A DNA stretch of 64,000 nt from Marisa cornuarietis (GCA_004794655.1 SMMW01000042.1:1617001-1681000); one strand, 5' to 3'; positions 39,701 to 54,700 are shown, numbered from the stretch's first letter. A program made the numbers and translations. Notes: generated by a model not told the origin, from the sequence alone.

Positions 39701-42700
39701 TTTACACAGTACACTATAGTTTTCTTGAAATGAGCAAAGTTTGGCTCTACAGGTATCATTCATATCAAGTACTTTGGCAGAGTCAGGAATTTTTTTACTT
39801 AAGAAAAACAGAAAAGCCAACACCTGTGGAATACAACTACATTCATAATCTTTCCATATGTGTAAAAAAAAAAGTGTACAGTGAACACTAATATACTATA
39901 TTTCTCGTATCTACAAGGAAAATTATCTAGCAAACATTTTAACTTGGTTCTCATTTCTTACAAGTTAAGTCCCTTTGTTCTCTCTACTCACCTCCACACA
40001 TCTCAGCTGGGGGAACTTTGAAGCTCTAGTCTTATCAGAGCCTCTGCTTTCATGTCATAAAGTTCCTGTCAGCTGCAAAACAAAGACATAAAAGCTATAT
40101 ATCTAACAAGCAGTTTTTATAATTTTATTTCCACTCTGCAAACATCTGGCAACCGACTTTCCCAGTCCATTATTGTATGACTTCATGTCATCTGATCTTT
40201 ATTCTAATATTTTAATACTATTAAAAGAAAAAATTTTAAGACAGGTAAACTGTAGAAAATAAAGTCTATTTCCACTGTCTCCTAATAAAAGATTGACTTT
40301 TATTGCAGTCATTTTTATCACCTCTTTAGGAATAGAAGGCATTATTTTACAAGTAATGGACTGTCATTAGCCATTTTATAATTTCATATTATAAAATATT
40401 GCACACTTTTACACCAAAATGTACACATTGCAGTACAACTAGAATTTTTTTTACTAACATATACTTCCTTGTATCTTATGTTTACACTATACTGATAACC
40501 ATTTAAAACTACAAGGGATCTGATCCTGTGTGTAATATTTTATAAAAGGATTATTTAGTTTAGGGAAGGGGATTCTGCTCAGTGCTATGCATATAGAAGA
40601 TGGGAAGCATTTGAACATTTGGTCTTTTAAGGAAGGTAAACGTTTTGCTTGGTCTTAGATGTTCATATTTCCTTGAAGGCTGAATAGTCTTAAACTATTC
40701 TAATGCAGAGTACAGTGCAGTAAGAAAAAAAATCAACATAAAAGGTGACCAGAATTGGATGTGATTATTTCCAGAAATGTATGGCTTTGACCAAGTCTGT
40801 TCATCCAGTGGAGAAAATGAATTTGGTACAGTTGCCTAGATTGTTGTTTGACTTCATATATAGTTGACTAGATTCTTTTGTTGATTTGTTTTTATCTTTC
40901 ACTGGTGTTACGCATAACTGATATTGAGAAAATGTGTCTTGATACAGTTGAAGTTAGTTGTTTTGCTTTCAGTTCCACATCAAGTTACTTTAAAAAAAAT
41001 AATAATAATGAACATTTATGGAGTGCTTTTCTAATGATTTGCTCAAAGTTCTGTATAGAATACAGAAGTAAACGAAATCACCAACAACCATGTAGCCATA
41101 TTCACATATAACAGACACTGCTCACTTCTACGAAAAAAATACCCGCTCATTTACAAAGTAAATACAGACACACATTAGGCATGCTCATAGTTAGGACAGG
41201 GTCGCAGTAAAGTCGCTGTTCTGTAAAGATATGTCTTAAGGCTTAAAGGTAGTAAGAGTGATGAAGGCTAACGGATAATCTGTTCCAAGATGATGGGGTT
41301 TGGTAGGAGAAAGATCCCTGTCCATACGTCATTGTCTTAGTAGGACTCAAAGAAGCTTGGTGTCAGATATACCACAAATATGTGGTACACAGATGCCAGA
41401 GATTGCTGCGCGTTTTAACCGGTTGAATGCACTTTAATTTCTGGTTAAGGGGTATATAACCGTAGAAATTTCAAAGCAGGTGGCCGTACCATCATCCAGG
41501 TGTAAGCATAAACATTTCTAAGCGCTTAAAATAAACAGGCACTGTTCGGTAAAACCATTGTCAGACATGATCTATTCTTTTTTAACATTAATAAATAAAC
41601 AATAATTTCCAGGTCTTTCTATTGATGTCTGGTTGTGCAATGATAAATCACTTGTCACCAAGAGATGAAAATCTTGTGGGTTCAGATCTTGCCTGCAAAA
41701 CATGAAATTTATTGCTGTATGTGACACCTTTTTACAGAGCCAAATCAGCTTGCATGAGTTGATGAGTGGTGTAAAACACCAACATTCATGTTCCAACCTT
41801 TATTTAATTGGTTGCTTTTGCATGGTTTGCTAGATTAAGTTGTCATAACACACTGTGAGTAATCTGCTCACAATGGATACTGTCAGTGGTGATGTGTTCA
41901 GTTATTTCTGTTACGTACTGTGATCTCAGGTAGGATTATATTTAGGATATATTTCCCTGACAGCGCAGCGATTCTTTTTTCTGCAAATTTCTGACAATTA
42001 TTTTATTATATCACAGATTTTTTATATAAATACTTTTGTGTTTAAATTATTAACTGATTGATAATAACTTTACTATTTTTCCCCTTTAATTTTTGGATTT
42101 AATTGCACTGTCGTTTGAGTACAGATAAGTCAGAAATATGATGACTTATTTAATTCATCACAGTTAAACATGTAGAGCAACCACCAAAAATGCCATTTTG
42201 CATGAGCAGTGTTCGTACAGAGTTTTGAAAGTCTGAGAAAGTTTTGGAAAAATCAGAAACTGTAAAAGTTTTGGAATTTCTGCATTTTACCTGGAAAAGT
42301 TTTGGAATTTTGGGAGGGCAGAATACTGCAGATTAAAAAAAATAAAAAATTAATAATCCATCATCCACGAAAATATTTTGATGAAAATGATCACAGAGTA
42401 CTGAGTACTCTGATACAGCAACATGTTGCACCGTTGTCACAAATATGTGGGCACATGCTCACTTATAAACCTACAGTAAAGACAACCATAATTATAAAGA
42501 GCATTTCTTTAACTATGATGAAGCTTTTACAGTGTTTGTGCATTAAATCTGAATCAGTTTGAACAGATTGGACAATGCAAAAATTTTAAAAATAAATCAC
42601 TTGTGTAAAAATGGCTGTAGAAAATTCCTCATTATTTTGTTGGGAAATACAGTAAAACCTATAATGTGTGTCTCTGGCCAGTGAACACCTCCCATTTCAG

Positions 42701-45700
42701 GACACTATTTCCTATATAGTTTGCTTTTTAACATAAAATGACCTATGACAAGCCAACACCTGCTAAGCATGGAATGAGACAGATTTGTGGTAAAGATTTG
42801 TTTCTTTGCCTGTCATGAATAGAAAATATATTTTGCAACAATGTCTATCTTCAAACAGTGAAATGTGATTCCTTATCATTGATTGGTGTGACAGAAGCCA
42901 CTCATACCTGTGTGAATTCTTAGCAGTTATTTGTAGTTAGTGAATTTATGTAACTATGTGAATTCTTAGCAATGATTTGTACTTAGTGACGTGTTTTAAA
43001 TGAAGTAGAATTGCAAAGCAGTCGACAAAGGATTTTTTATAGGAAAAGTTTGTAACACTTAAGCAGCCTGTTGAAGTTATTACAAAGTTAGAATAAAGTC
43101 ATAACATAGAGATGAAATATGGCTTCAGAAAGGTGCTGATCTTCCAAGCTTCATTCCATGATGGAGTTGTAGAAAGGCAATAACAGTGACTTGAAATACT
43201 TTATAGTGGTGGACTTTGTGTTCCCTTGCATTATGTGGCATGGAGCATGAAATGGTTTGCAGGCCTAAAACCAATAGAGGAATTGTTTTAGCTTAAAAGA
43301 AAGCAGAAATAACAACAAAGATTGAACCAACACCCTTTCAGTCATATTTTTAAGGACATAGATGTTTCGTTTATATGGTGCAATAGTGCACATTATTTTT
43401 CTGACAAAAAGGCATGTACACTTTTGCACTTGACTGGGTTTGTTGTCATATTGCTTGTACACACTGTCATCTGTCTTGGGAGTTTTACTATTATTGTTAC
43501 AATTAACATTTAGTACCCTGTGTTGTCATTTTTGCTTACTATATTGAAAACGTGTGTTCAAATAAACATTTATGCTTTCTTGTTGTCTTCTGCAGTAAGT
43601 TTCCTGCCAAACATGCCTTCTTTAAGTGCCATGTGCATTATGCTCCAGAACTTTTAAAATGAGATTTATAGATCAACATCTGATTCCTTTAAGAAGTTAT
43701 CACCTAGTTCAAATAAAGCAAGAATTTCAGTTTTTGCTAATCGCTTCTTGTTAGTGAAAATAAGGCGTCAGTGTGTCAGCTCTGCACCATGATTTGTCCT
43801 TCATTGTAACTTTTTCTTCACCTTTTGTTTATGCACATGGATAGTTGTAGTATCAGGATACCCATATCCCACACAATATCTTCTTTTGATCCTCTGCCCC
43901 TTAGTAATTTGACAGCACTTTTTCTTGCAAGATGTTTTTATGTATGTTGGTGGCACATAGTGTATCATACACCTTCCATAGTCACTGTGCTTAATATTCT
44001 CACATTGCAAATGTTACAGTTGGTCATCCGCATTCGTGGGTTTCTCTTAAGCAGTTTTGAATAATAAATAATTAAATGGAATTCTTTGTTTTGTTTTTAG
44101 TTTTGTGAAAATTGCATATCAAATGTAAAGTAGAAAGTGCAAAGAAAACTAAAATTAAAAAAGATTAGTAAGTCATAAACGGATTAAGCATATGCAATTG
44201 GTTTTATCATACTTAGCATGTTGTTTTCCTTTTTGGTTGTTAGATATGGTCAAAAGCATTAAAGGTTTGAGGGGGAATGTTTGCGTAGAGCTATTCACAT
44301 CTTTTCCTCATTCACAGAGGTCGTATGCCCCTAATTATAGCCAGGGATAGGCCAGAAAGTCCTTACTACAGCATAAAAAGCAGCACTAACTTAAAGCATG
44401 AATTTGTGCTATCTTATGCAAAACTGGACTGATGCTGAGTCATGAATGTGGAAGAGTACACAAAGTGTGCCATCCAGCAGGACAGGGGAAAAGGTGCCTG
44501 ATCTCGGATTTCACTTATGTATAGTACTTGTCTTCCCACTGCATTCTTTGGCTGGGCAGGGGAGATAACAGAAATTTTCTAAAGGTACTCTATAAGAATC
44601 AGGAGAGGAAATCTCACAAATGCAGTCTGCCTAGGTGTGGTGTCTTACGGCAGACAGTATAAACACCTGTAATTTTCACTGTTGTCCACTAAAAGGACCC
44701 AGGAGTTGGAAGGGATAAGGAGTTGCTACATGTACACAGCCATATCCATAGAAGAAAATAACTACGTCCATCAGTACTTATTTATTTGACCTTTCTTCTA
44801 CAAGGCATGATTAACCTTTGAATAGTCATGTACATTGTTTTTGCCACGAGATAGCCTTAGTTGCTGACTCCCGGCTCCCAGTCACGCTTCTGTCTCCCTG
44901 CAGTGGAAGACACAAACAAGAAGCGCACTGGAGCCAGGGCCTTCAAAAACGCAGCACCTAAACTGTGGAATGCTCTGCCATCGTCATTGTCCACCATCAC
45001 CTCACCAACCACGTTTCGAAAAAGACTGAAGACCCATCTGTTTACTTAAGACGGACTTAAACTTAAACAACCAAGAAACACTTGTGTCTTTATTTTTTAC
45101 TTTCCTGGTGTTTATCTATTTATTTACTTTTTTTTATATTTATTTTGTTTTTGCTGCGCAATGAGCATTCTTCCGAATGGATACCTGCGCATTACAAATG
45201 GACATCATCATCATCATCATCATGACTTGGCATAAAACAACAACTAAGTAAGGCATGATTAAAAGGTCAAGCATGTACCTAAGTGTTTGTCAACCAGTGA
45301 ATGCATTACAGTTGTTTCAGCCTGGTAGGATTTGTGAGCATATTTATGAATACTGCATGTACTGATTCACATGTTAAATGCTAACCCTTTCACACTTGCT
45401 TGCATGCAATTGTCAGAATTCATTTAACATTTGTATTATGTTCAGATGTGTTTTTGTGAAATTGCATGAGAACTGAAACAATATGGACTCATCAGCTAAT
45501 GAATACCAATTGCTTTTGTTTATCTGACTGAAAATGGATGACATCACCAGAGAAAATATCAAAAGCTTTGTGATTCAGGCAAATGATGAATTCCCCACAA
45601 ATTTTTGTCAATATCCATCTTTAGCAGACGTTTGCTGATAAGAGGTCATTTTATGTTGAAAACCAATCTGCTGAGATTAATAATGTCCCAAGATGGAAGG

Positions 45701-48700
45701 TATTTTCTGGTGAAAGGGCCCACAAAAAATACTGACAAATATGCAAGCGGTAATTAGAAACAGGATAAGTACTATTTACAAAAGAGATAAATTTCAAGTT
45801 TTGCATTTTGCTCGGAACAGTTTTAATTGATGATGTATGTCATATGTGTATAAAACAGAAATGTTTTACAACTCATCTGAGAAACAGAACCCCTTGTTGG
45901 GATTTTGGGCCCTAAGCTTAGGGGTCATTACAGAAGACATACAACTCAGTTTATTAATTCATTCACAATACCGCATTTCAAATGAGCAAACATTGACCAT
46001 ATAATTAGTTTGTAATGACATACAACTCAGTTTATTAATTCATTCACAATACCGCATTTCAAATGAGCAAACATTGACCATATAATTAGTTTGCACCATG
46101 CAGTGCAAATATGATCACATTTCATAGAATACAATGAGAAAAGGAAAAATACTGCAGTCAGACTGTAGACTATCTTTCTGTTTAAGATTATTTAAGTATT
46201 TTCAGACTTGCTTCTGCTGTTAAAAAAAACAACAATAGAACATCGGTACTGGAGCGGCACAGAAAAGCAAAATTATTAAACTCTCAGCCTTTTCAGCATA
46301 GGCATGTCCGATCAGTTGTTATTCTAGATCATCTAGACGTTATTTTTTAAGATCCATGTACATATTGACAATATTTATTTTACTTTAAAATATTTTAATA
46401 TATTATTGACTGGGTATCATCATCTTCTCCACTTCTTTGTTGTGTGTGTGTTTTTTTTTTGGTTTTTTTTTTACCTCTTTGGTTTTATTTTGGGAAAGGG
46501 TGGGTGTGATAGATATGTGTAAAACCTTCAGTGCTTTGTGAGATTGTCATTATTTTCATGGTTGTATATGTGTTTCAGTGTGGTGGAAAAAATATTCGAT
46601 TTGTTGTGATGAACAATCTACTGCCCTCAACAGTAAAGCTACATGAAAAGTATGATCTAAAGGGTTCAACATATAAGAGAAAGGCTTCTAAACATGAAAG
46701 AGCTAAGTCTGTTCCCACACGGAAGGACCTAGACTTTTTGGAACTTCATTCTGAGGGACTTATGCTTGAACGTGACACATATGAAGCTCTTATCAAAACA
46801 CTTCAACGTGACTGCAGGGTCAGTGATGGCTTTTCTAATTAATGTATGTATTTAATTTTTTTTCTTTGCTGTTTTCATTGCTACATAGTTCTTGATTTCT
46901 TTTGTGTGATGCACAGATTATAATATATATATATATAAACGCACACACAAAATAAAAATCTTTGAAAGAAATTGTCTTAAACTTTGCATGATATTCATTA
47001 TTTTCATTCATTATTATAGTCATGACTAGATTTTTTTTTAAAATCTGAAATCAAGTGAAGAATGATCTATGAAATACTGTTGTATGGCATTCATACATTC
47101 ATACCAGTCATATTTTGGACAAATGGATGTAAGGATGAATTGCTAGTTCTGATTTTTGATAATTTGTACCAGGTAATAGTACAGGTTTCTGTTTATAGAT
47201 GTTAAAGAGTTAGACATTTAATACAACTAATGCTTTTTAGATCTTTAAAATAGATGACTAAAATAAAGAATTGTTCCACATTGTTTGTTCAGAATTATTA
47301 CATTTGTCTTTTTTCAACTGTGCATTGTAGCATATGATTTTGTGTATAGGTGTTGGAGAGTTTCAAAATCATGGACTTCAGCCTTCTTGTTGGGGTCTAC
47401 AATCTTGATCAAGCAGCCAAGGAAAAGGCAAGGAAAAAAAATTTTCAGCTCATTGGACTATCCTAAAATTTACCTCTTTTCAAGGCATATAGACAGTAAA
47501 GTGTAATAATAATCAGAAAAATTTAAATGAAATTTTCCAGCTCTTCAAAATGGCAATTATTATAATTTTATAAAATTTCTAGAAATCAGTTTCTTCTATG
47601 TGAATTGATCCTGATACAGCGTTCGTGCGCGCACACACACTCACACACACACAAAGTATATCCAGAGTTGAATGAATTCTTTAAAGAAGTTAAATAGTCC
47701 AGAGAAAATGGGAAACAAGAAGCAAGTAAATATTTATTTCTAACTCTCATCCCAGATGTCAGGCAAGGGTGAGTCCCCAGCATTTGGGAGAAATGAGGCA
47801 ACTTGCTTTTGAAAGAAAATTTCATCCATTGACAGAATTTTGCTTAGAGCTATGCTGTAGAATGCCACAGGAGACCTGAATGCACTGCATTATCCAACCT
47901 TCATGAAAAAGAAGCAGCAACAGTTAGGTCACTAAAGATTCCAGAAGTAACCAGGAAATGATAAAATCCTAGTGCAGTGCACTGTGCTGCATCTTCACAT
48001 AGATCTGCAGCAAAGTGTGAAAAACAGGATTTGCCTACACAGTTGATATCCTCTCAGTACTACCTCCCTTTCCCCCCACCCCATAAAACCCCTCTACAGC
48101 TGCATCAGAACTTGCACACTGTTAGCCTTATCAATACCAGAAGCAAACTTCTGTTGAAAATCATACTGAATAGTCTGAAACCATAAGCATAAAAGATTAT
48201 TTTAGAAGAATAGGTTTCAAAGCAATCCACAGCACTACCCAGATCTTTTCAGGGACACATGGGACAAATACACAACTATGTCCACAAATGTTCTTTCAGA
48301 AAGCACAACACAGAGACCCTGTTGAATCTTTATGCTGAGCCTCCCCCTCCAATATTTTTCTTTTTTACTTCCTTCTCAGTTCAATAACAGTTCAGTAACA
48401 ATAACAATATATTTTAATATATCTAAACAAAATGAAGTTACAATTATTCACCATGAGGCGTTAGCTGTAATAGTCAAGACATCAGTAATCTCCCTTGCAA
48501 CCTTCAACCTTGCATTTTACATTTTATAGTGGGACAATCAGCATAAAAACATCACTACATATTCTAATCATGAATCAACAAATGTCATAAAATAGATATT
48601 AGAAATAGCCAACAAAACACATGCTAAGCTGAGCCCAGAATTTTGGTGCCCACCTATATAGTAGTGCTTTTATTGCCTTACTGCATAGGAAACAAGTTTT

Positions 48701-51700
48701 TTGGATGATTTTTTGGAATGCATGAAATGTTCACATTGGGCCGGGCAAGATGGATCGGTGACACCACTACCACTTCATATAAGTGTTCTTGCTTTGACAA
48801 AGGCTGCTAGAATTACTGTTTGTTTGGGCCAGAACATAATGAATTTAAATTGTTTACTATTTAAGTTCTTCACATTCAACATTCTTAAGAAATGTCTCAG
48901 TGATTAAAAACAAAAATGTTTATCTGCCACTTAAATACAGCGCAATTATTAGTAAAACCTTAATGATAGCAGCCCATTAAAAATTTATCATCGTTTTCTT
49001 AAAATGACTAATTTGGTGTGTTGTATGGTTGTGGGTCTGAAGAGATATGTTTCCTGATTTTTGTGAAAAGTTTCTGAGATTTTCTGAGCTTCAGATAGGC
49101 CCTTTCTTACAACTATATTTTATAAGCATATGGGTTTCTTGTTCACAGAGCAAATCACAAGCTCAATCAGCTAGCAGTGAAACAAGTACAGGTGGTCCAG
49201 ACCCAACATTCAATTCAAGTGATGCAAAGCCTGTTAGAGGTAAGAGGTAAAAGTGTTATAAAACCTCAGTCAATTGACTTCTTTATCACCTATATTATTT
49301 TTAAATATATATATATATATTCTTATGTGTCCATTTTGAAGTCTGAAGCCCTTCCAGTTTGTCTTTGGTACTAAGGACATTTTACTATAATACATATTTT
49401 TCTCCATCGCCAACCCTCCAGCTGGTTTCTCATCAATCCTTTTCAGCCAGTCATTTGTTTTCTTCCATTTTAAATAATTTTTTAACCCCATTGTAGACTA
49501 ATGTGCACAGCCCCATAACAACTAAACACAGCAGTTCGTACAAGTGTGTGCATCATATTCACTCATTTTTGCTCCGAACCTATATGAACCGAAAAAAATG
49601 AAAAGAGGGAATGAAATCCAGTCATTTAACTAGGCATACCAGTTTTTGATGAGGCTACATCCCTTTATTCAAAAACAGGAAGACTTTGTTGATTTGAATA
49701 TTTCCTGATATTTCTTTGTTTCAAAAATGGTGACATGAGGGTACATGTCAAAATGGCTATTTTTTCATCATTTTGAAGCCTTTTACATATACTAAATTAT
49801 TTTTTGTTATTCTAAGTTATGTTTATTTATTTCTGACACTCATTCCCATGTTTTACAAGGCAAACCCCAACCAGTTTGTCCTTGGTATTAGGGATGGTTT
49901 ACTGTTTCACATGTTTTAATTGCTTGTCGTGTCATCCAGAGTATTCACCAGCAGTTTTTTTTTTCAGCCAGGTCACTGTTTTTCTAGTTAAGTCTACTCC
50001 ACCAGCAACATTTTTTTCATTTTTAAAAATGGTAAAAGTCTAACAGGTTTTAATTGAATACACAGCATTTATTGTAATAAAGGTCTTTTCAGAGGTCACA
50101 ACATATTTTTTAACACTACTTACCCTTTATATTGTTCATGCTCATTTTCCTTAGGTGTTTAATGGTTATATTCTATCACCTGGAAATTTTGTTTCAACAT
50201 TTCAGAATGTAACTCTCTTTCTCTCTTGCTGAAATATAGCCTTCATTGCTGACATGATGTAAAACACAAACATTAATGTTTAAGCTGTTCTTTTTATATA
50301 TTTTCAAGGCAGCAAGTTTGTTTTACAGTCATAATTTTTTTATTTACAGATTTTTTAGGTTATTTTTTATGTTTGATACCATTTTACATATTTTAATAAG
50401 ATATGAAAATCGATGAACTTTTTTCTGCAGGAATGTCATTATCAAGAGGAAAGTCTTTCAAAACAAGGATTGGTCAGTATTCAACACCTATGGAATCCAT
50501 ACAAGCCAATGCAGACTTAGCAGACAAACTGGATGACGAAGATGTTCCGTGAGTTTTCAACTGTTTAATTTTTGTCCACTGCTGCCAATGATGCAAGTAA
50601 CTGACCATTACATATAAACATAAGAATCCACAAAGACAATACTGGCATGGCATAACCCTTAAGCTACCGACCAATCCTTCACTTGCCAGCATTCCTATGG
50701 GGAGGCAAAATAGGTTCAATCTGTAATGTGCACCATCCCCAGGTTGCTTGAAAAAGGAGGACACCAAGGGCAGAAGGACAGCTTGAAGAACTCATACCTG
50801 AGATGAAAAAAAGTACCAATTAAATTTGTGGACTTTAAAAAGGTGCAGTGGATTCATATAACACAAATTTTCTTTGGCAGCAAGCTTAATGCACTTAATG
50901 AAAGAGCACAACACAAAGATTTGAAATGGGAGTTTATGCTCAGAGTTGTCCATTCAACCTTTTTCACAGTCCAGGGTTTCATTGTTTGATGAGGAATAAT
51001 ACTCCTGGAATTGGCCAGCTGTAACAATCTGATGCTGGACACAACACACCTCTATGAAAGACCATAACCAGATCGATTATGTGGTGGTACAGACATGCTT
51101 CTTTCTATCTTATGGTTTGGTAAGACATGACATTTCCCAGGAGCAGACATTGGATAAAACCACAACCATCTGTGATGACTTTCCACTTCCATCTGAAGAA
51201 AGCAAGCCAACACTTACATGGCTTAAATTCAGTCTGAAGCAGCTGGCGATTCACAAATAAATAAAAGACATCTAGACATTGATTGGGGTTAATGATTGAA
51301 CCACTTGCCATGTTTGGTGCCACAGACAGATTCTCTGGTTATCACCTTCAGATCAGCCCTGACTCAAACAGTCAGTGAAAACCAGCTGATAAACTAAATC
51401 TGTGTGACAAGAAAACGGAGCTAAAAGGGCATTTGAAGTGCAAGCACAAGTCTGGTGAATTGCCACCATTCTGGAGAAATCAAGTAGCTGTTCTGACTTG
51501 GGCACTAGGCAATAAGCCCAAATTCCATAATGGTCTACTGGCAGTGGAATGAAGCGTGATGGTGAAGGAGGGCATCTTATGTTTTTTAAAGATGTTAAAT
51601 AGTCCAGAGACCCTTGACAAACATCCACTATTGTCTGAAATGACTCTCCATGTTAAATAACGAGGAGCACCTTTTTTAATTTTGTTCTTGTACAGCACCC

Positions 51701-54700
51701 TGATGGGTTGGATCAGGCCATCTTTTGTGTTGAATCTTTTCATAGCATACCAAAGCCCTTCATTCATTCTGTCAAGTACTTTTTTAAAAGTCTTTTGGTT
51801 GGTGCAACAGTCCTGCCTAAATATAGTCTGCAGTCTGCTGTTCTGCTAGCAGTTCTTTGTTAGCAGTTCCTGACTGGTGATCGTGAGAAGGTTGAAGATT
51901 ATCCTTAGATAATGCTTATTATCCTGATAATTAAGCCATTGTAGCACAAAGGTTTCCTCATTCATGATTCATATTTAAACTAAGGTTTGCTTTATTTGCA
52001 AGAGAAAGTAGAGATGTTTTATTTTTTCGCATGCTGTGGCAGAACTTAAAGAAGGCTTTTATTTGCCTGCATTATTTGAGAATAACAATGTCATAAAATC
52101 TCTTCAGTCTTCCATTTCCTTTAAAAAAATATAGAAAATGTGCAGTGGCTTACTTAACAAGCTTCAGTGTACACTGACTATTAAGAAATCTATATCTTAG
52201 TAATTATAACCTATTTTATGTGGGGAAATGAAAGTACAAATAGAGAACCCTAGAATATTTTTTATTACAAGGAAAAAAGTGAATCCTATCATTGTGCACA
52301 GATAATTTTTTCAGTCTTTTTTATGTTCCTAATTGATTATTTTCAGACCAGGTGGAATCCCAGCTAAAAATACCAGAGGAGAGCGGCTACTGCTGTATCT
52401 TGGTATCATTGATATATTGCAGTCTTATCGTCTGAAGAAGCGACTAGAACACACCATGAAGGCAATGGTGATAGATGGGGTGAGTCTCTTTTTGTTTAGT
52501 GGTTGAATGCAGAAAAGACATGAAGGGGACCCAAAATCACATCATCACAGCCATATCAACCTACTGCCCGAGTTAAATCAACATTGCCATGACCATATTG
52601 TCCCATGTAAGGTGGATGGTCGGTATGGCTGGGGCAATATGGTTTTGGGTCAAAATGACCGGTGATCCAATGAACAAGGAGTCTTGATTGGAAGAAGTCT
52701 ATTATTTACTTCCTTATTCAACACATGGCATGCAAAAAAGTCATAACACTAAACTGTCAGTCATAAGTTGAACTGGGGAGTCATAATAAAGATGATGGTT
52801 TTATGGTGAAATATGTCAGTAAAAAATGTGGGTTGTGTTTAAAAGGGGGTCACAGTATGGAAGGTCTTAAATAGGAGATTTTAGTTATGGCCAGAATTGA
52901 TTCAGTATTTAAGTCTGTCAGTCCAGGCTTAGATGCCTTGCTGTATGAAGATGATTTTGCTCACTGCATCTAGGACAGATCTGTGCCATGTCTTGAATGC
53001 CATCTTCAATTTGCATTAACAGGGTTCAGAAGTGGGTGACAAAGTAGCTACAGCAAAGACAGTATGTATCCACTTACATAAACTGGGCTTTTCCAAAACC
53101 GGCTATTTGTCTACGGCAAGATACTGAAAGTGGTCCAGGAAAGGACACTTCTTTTACTGTAAAATACCCTTCCATGCATCGTCCCTCCACCTTTCTTACC
53201 TCAATGCTTTGGATGTTCTTCAGGTACATGGCCATGAGAGCTGACAGGCAGACTACAAGGTACTGGTCTGCTGCAAGCCTGACTATGGTTCCATCATTTC
53301 TGGCTCTGTTTGAGATTCTTATCTTAAACTTCTTGATCCTATTCACCTTCATGGGTTTTACATCTGTCTGGGTGTCTTTGGCACCACTTCTTTATAAAGT
53401 TAGTATACAGATAAACCGCAAATCGCAGATAAACTGCAACATTCTCTTTGCTGTCAAAACTTATGCTATCTTATGTCTGTCATTTAAAAGCTCACCCTGG
53501 AAATCCTGCCTACCATGCTCTTTTTCATCCTTGGCATGCTGCCTTGTATGCCGTTCATGCCAATGGCCATAACCATCATCCTTTCAGGTTGTGCCTCATT
53601 TACAGGCTGCCAGAGTGGATATCCAACAGGTAGAGCCTTCCACTCTCCTGCCAGCTCCTCCTTGGAATCTTTCTGTTCCTGAGGTTTATCTTGACCTTAC
53701 AATACTAAAAAAAAAAAAATGGTGACACCAGTATATATCTTTCTCTGACACCTCCAGGAAGTTACTTCTATCCTGGTTTTTGTTTTATCTTTTTAAGGAC
53801 AGCCCCCAGAGGTAATTCTCAGCTGCGGCCTTGCGGGATTCCCGCAAAATTTTGCTGAGGGGCGCATAGTTTGAAAGACAGCGCGACCATGCGCCCGCAA
53901 AATACCGTGGCTGGCGCCCTTTTGAACACACGATACGGCACTTCAAAATTATTGTTGTCATTCTTCGCGCTGGTTTGAAACCGACCCAGTAGAATTTATG
54001 CTATAATGACTGGACAGTTTTCAAACTGACTAGTTGTTGTCCATCTGATCCAACCTGCTCTAAATTTTGCGCCAGGAAGTAAATTGTTGACGCGCCCACA
54101 GCGAAAACATTTGGGATAGGAGAGATCAAAGGGTATTGGAAGCAAGCGAGTTGAAAACGATGTGAACGCGGCTGTCAACTCTGTTTGACTTTTCGTTCAC
54201 GACCAGAAACTAAATCCAGTTCACAAATAAAGTTTTATAGAACAGTTCAGTTCACAGATAAAGTCTTATAGAACAGTTCAGTTCACAGATAAAGTCTTAT
54301 AGAACAGTTCAGTTCACAGATCTTCTATTAGATCTTTTACTGATTTAGCTTTGGAAGGACGATAGCTCCAATCACCCGAACAGACCATTACACAGCAAAC
54401 AGCAGCACGAGATGCCGGCAGCCGCTCAGTACAGTGAGGTTTTTACAACATCCTGTGGGTTTTAAGTTTAAATTTAAGACTACCTCCCCTCCCCGATCTT
54501 GGTTGTCCAGCCCTGTTAATGTGATCTGATTTTCTTTAAGTGGTAAAGATTTATCTCTACCCTTCTCCACTAAGCCACCCCACTTAGGTCCTGTCAGTCT
54601 TTCTCTCCTCTCTCTTTCTCATCTCGCGGACAACTATCAAGTAACATCGCACCACCTTCTTTGTCCAGTCTTCTAATCTGATCCGACTGGTCATTAACTG

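Larger units (their letters stand above)
37235..46578 (+). other. Intron 7 (9.3 kb, largest)
   Basis: Contains LINE B copy 3 (38106), LINE A copy 3 (40998), SINE copy 2 (41627), an ACAGTAAAACC transposon-like end near 42654, a cysteine-rich antisense ORF (43801), LINE F (44855) and a perfect 81-bp tandem duplication (45936). Stretches 38450-40990 and 45240-45930 show nothing I can name. Confidence 0.8.
49240..50430 (+). other. Intron 10
   Basis: Largely family E LINE debris (49340-49500 and 49850-50285) with a TA run at about 49304-49320. Confidence 0.8.
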
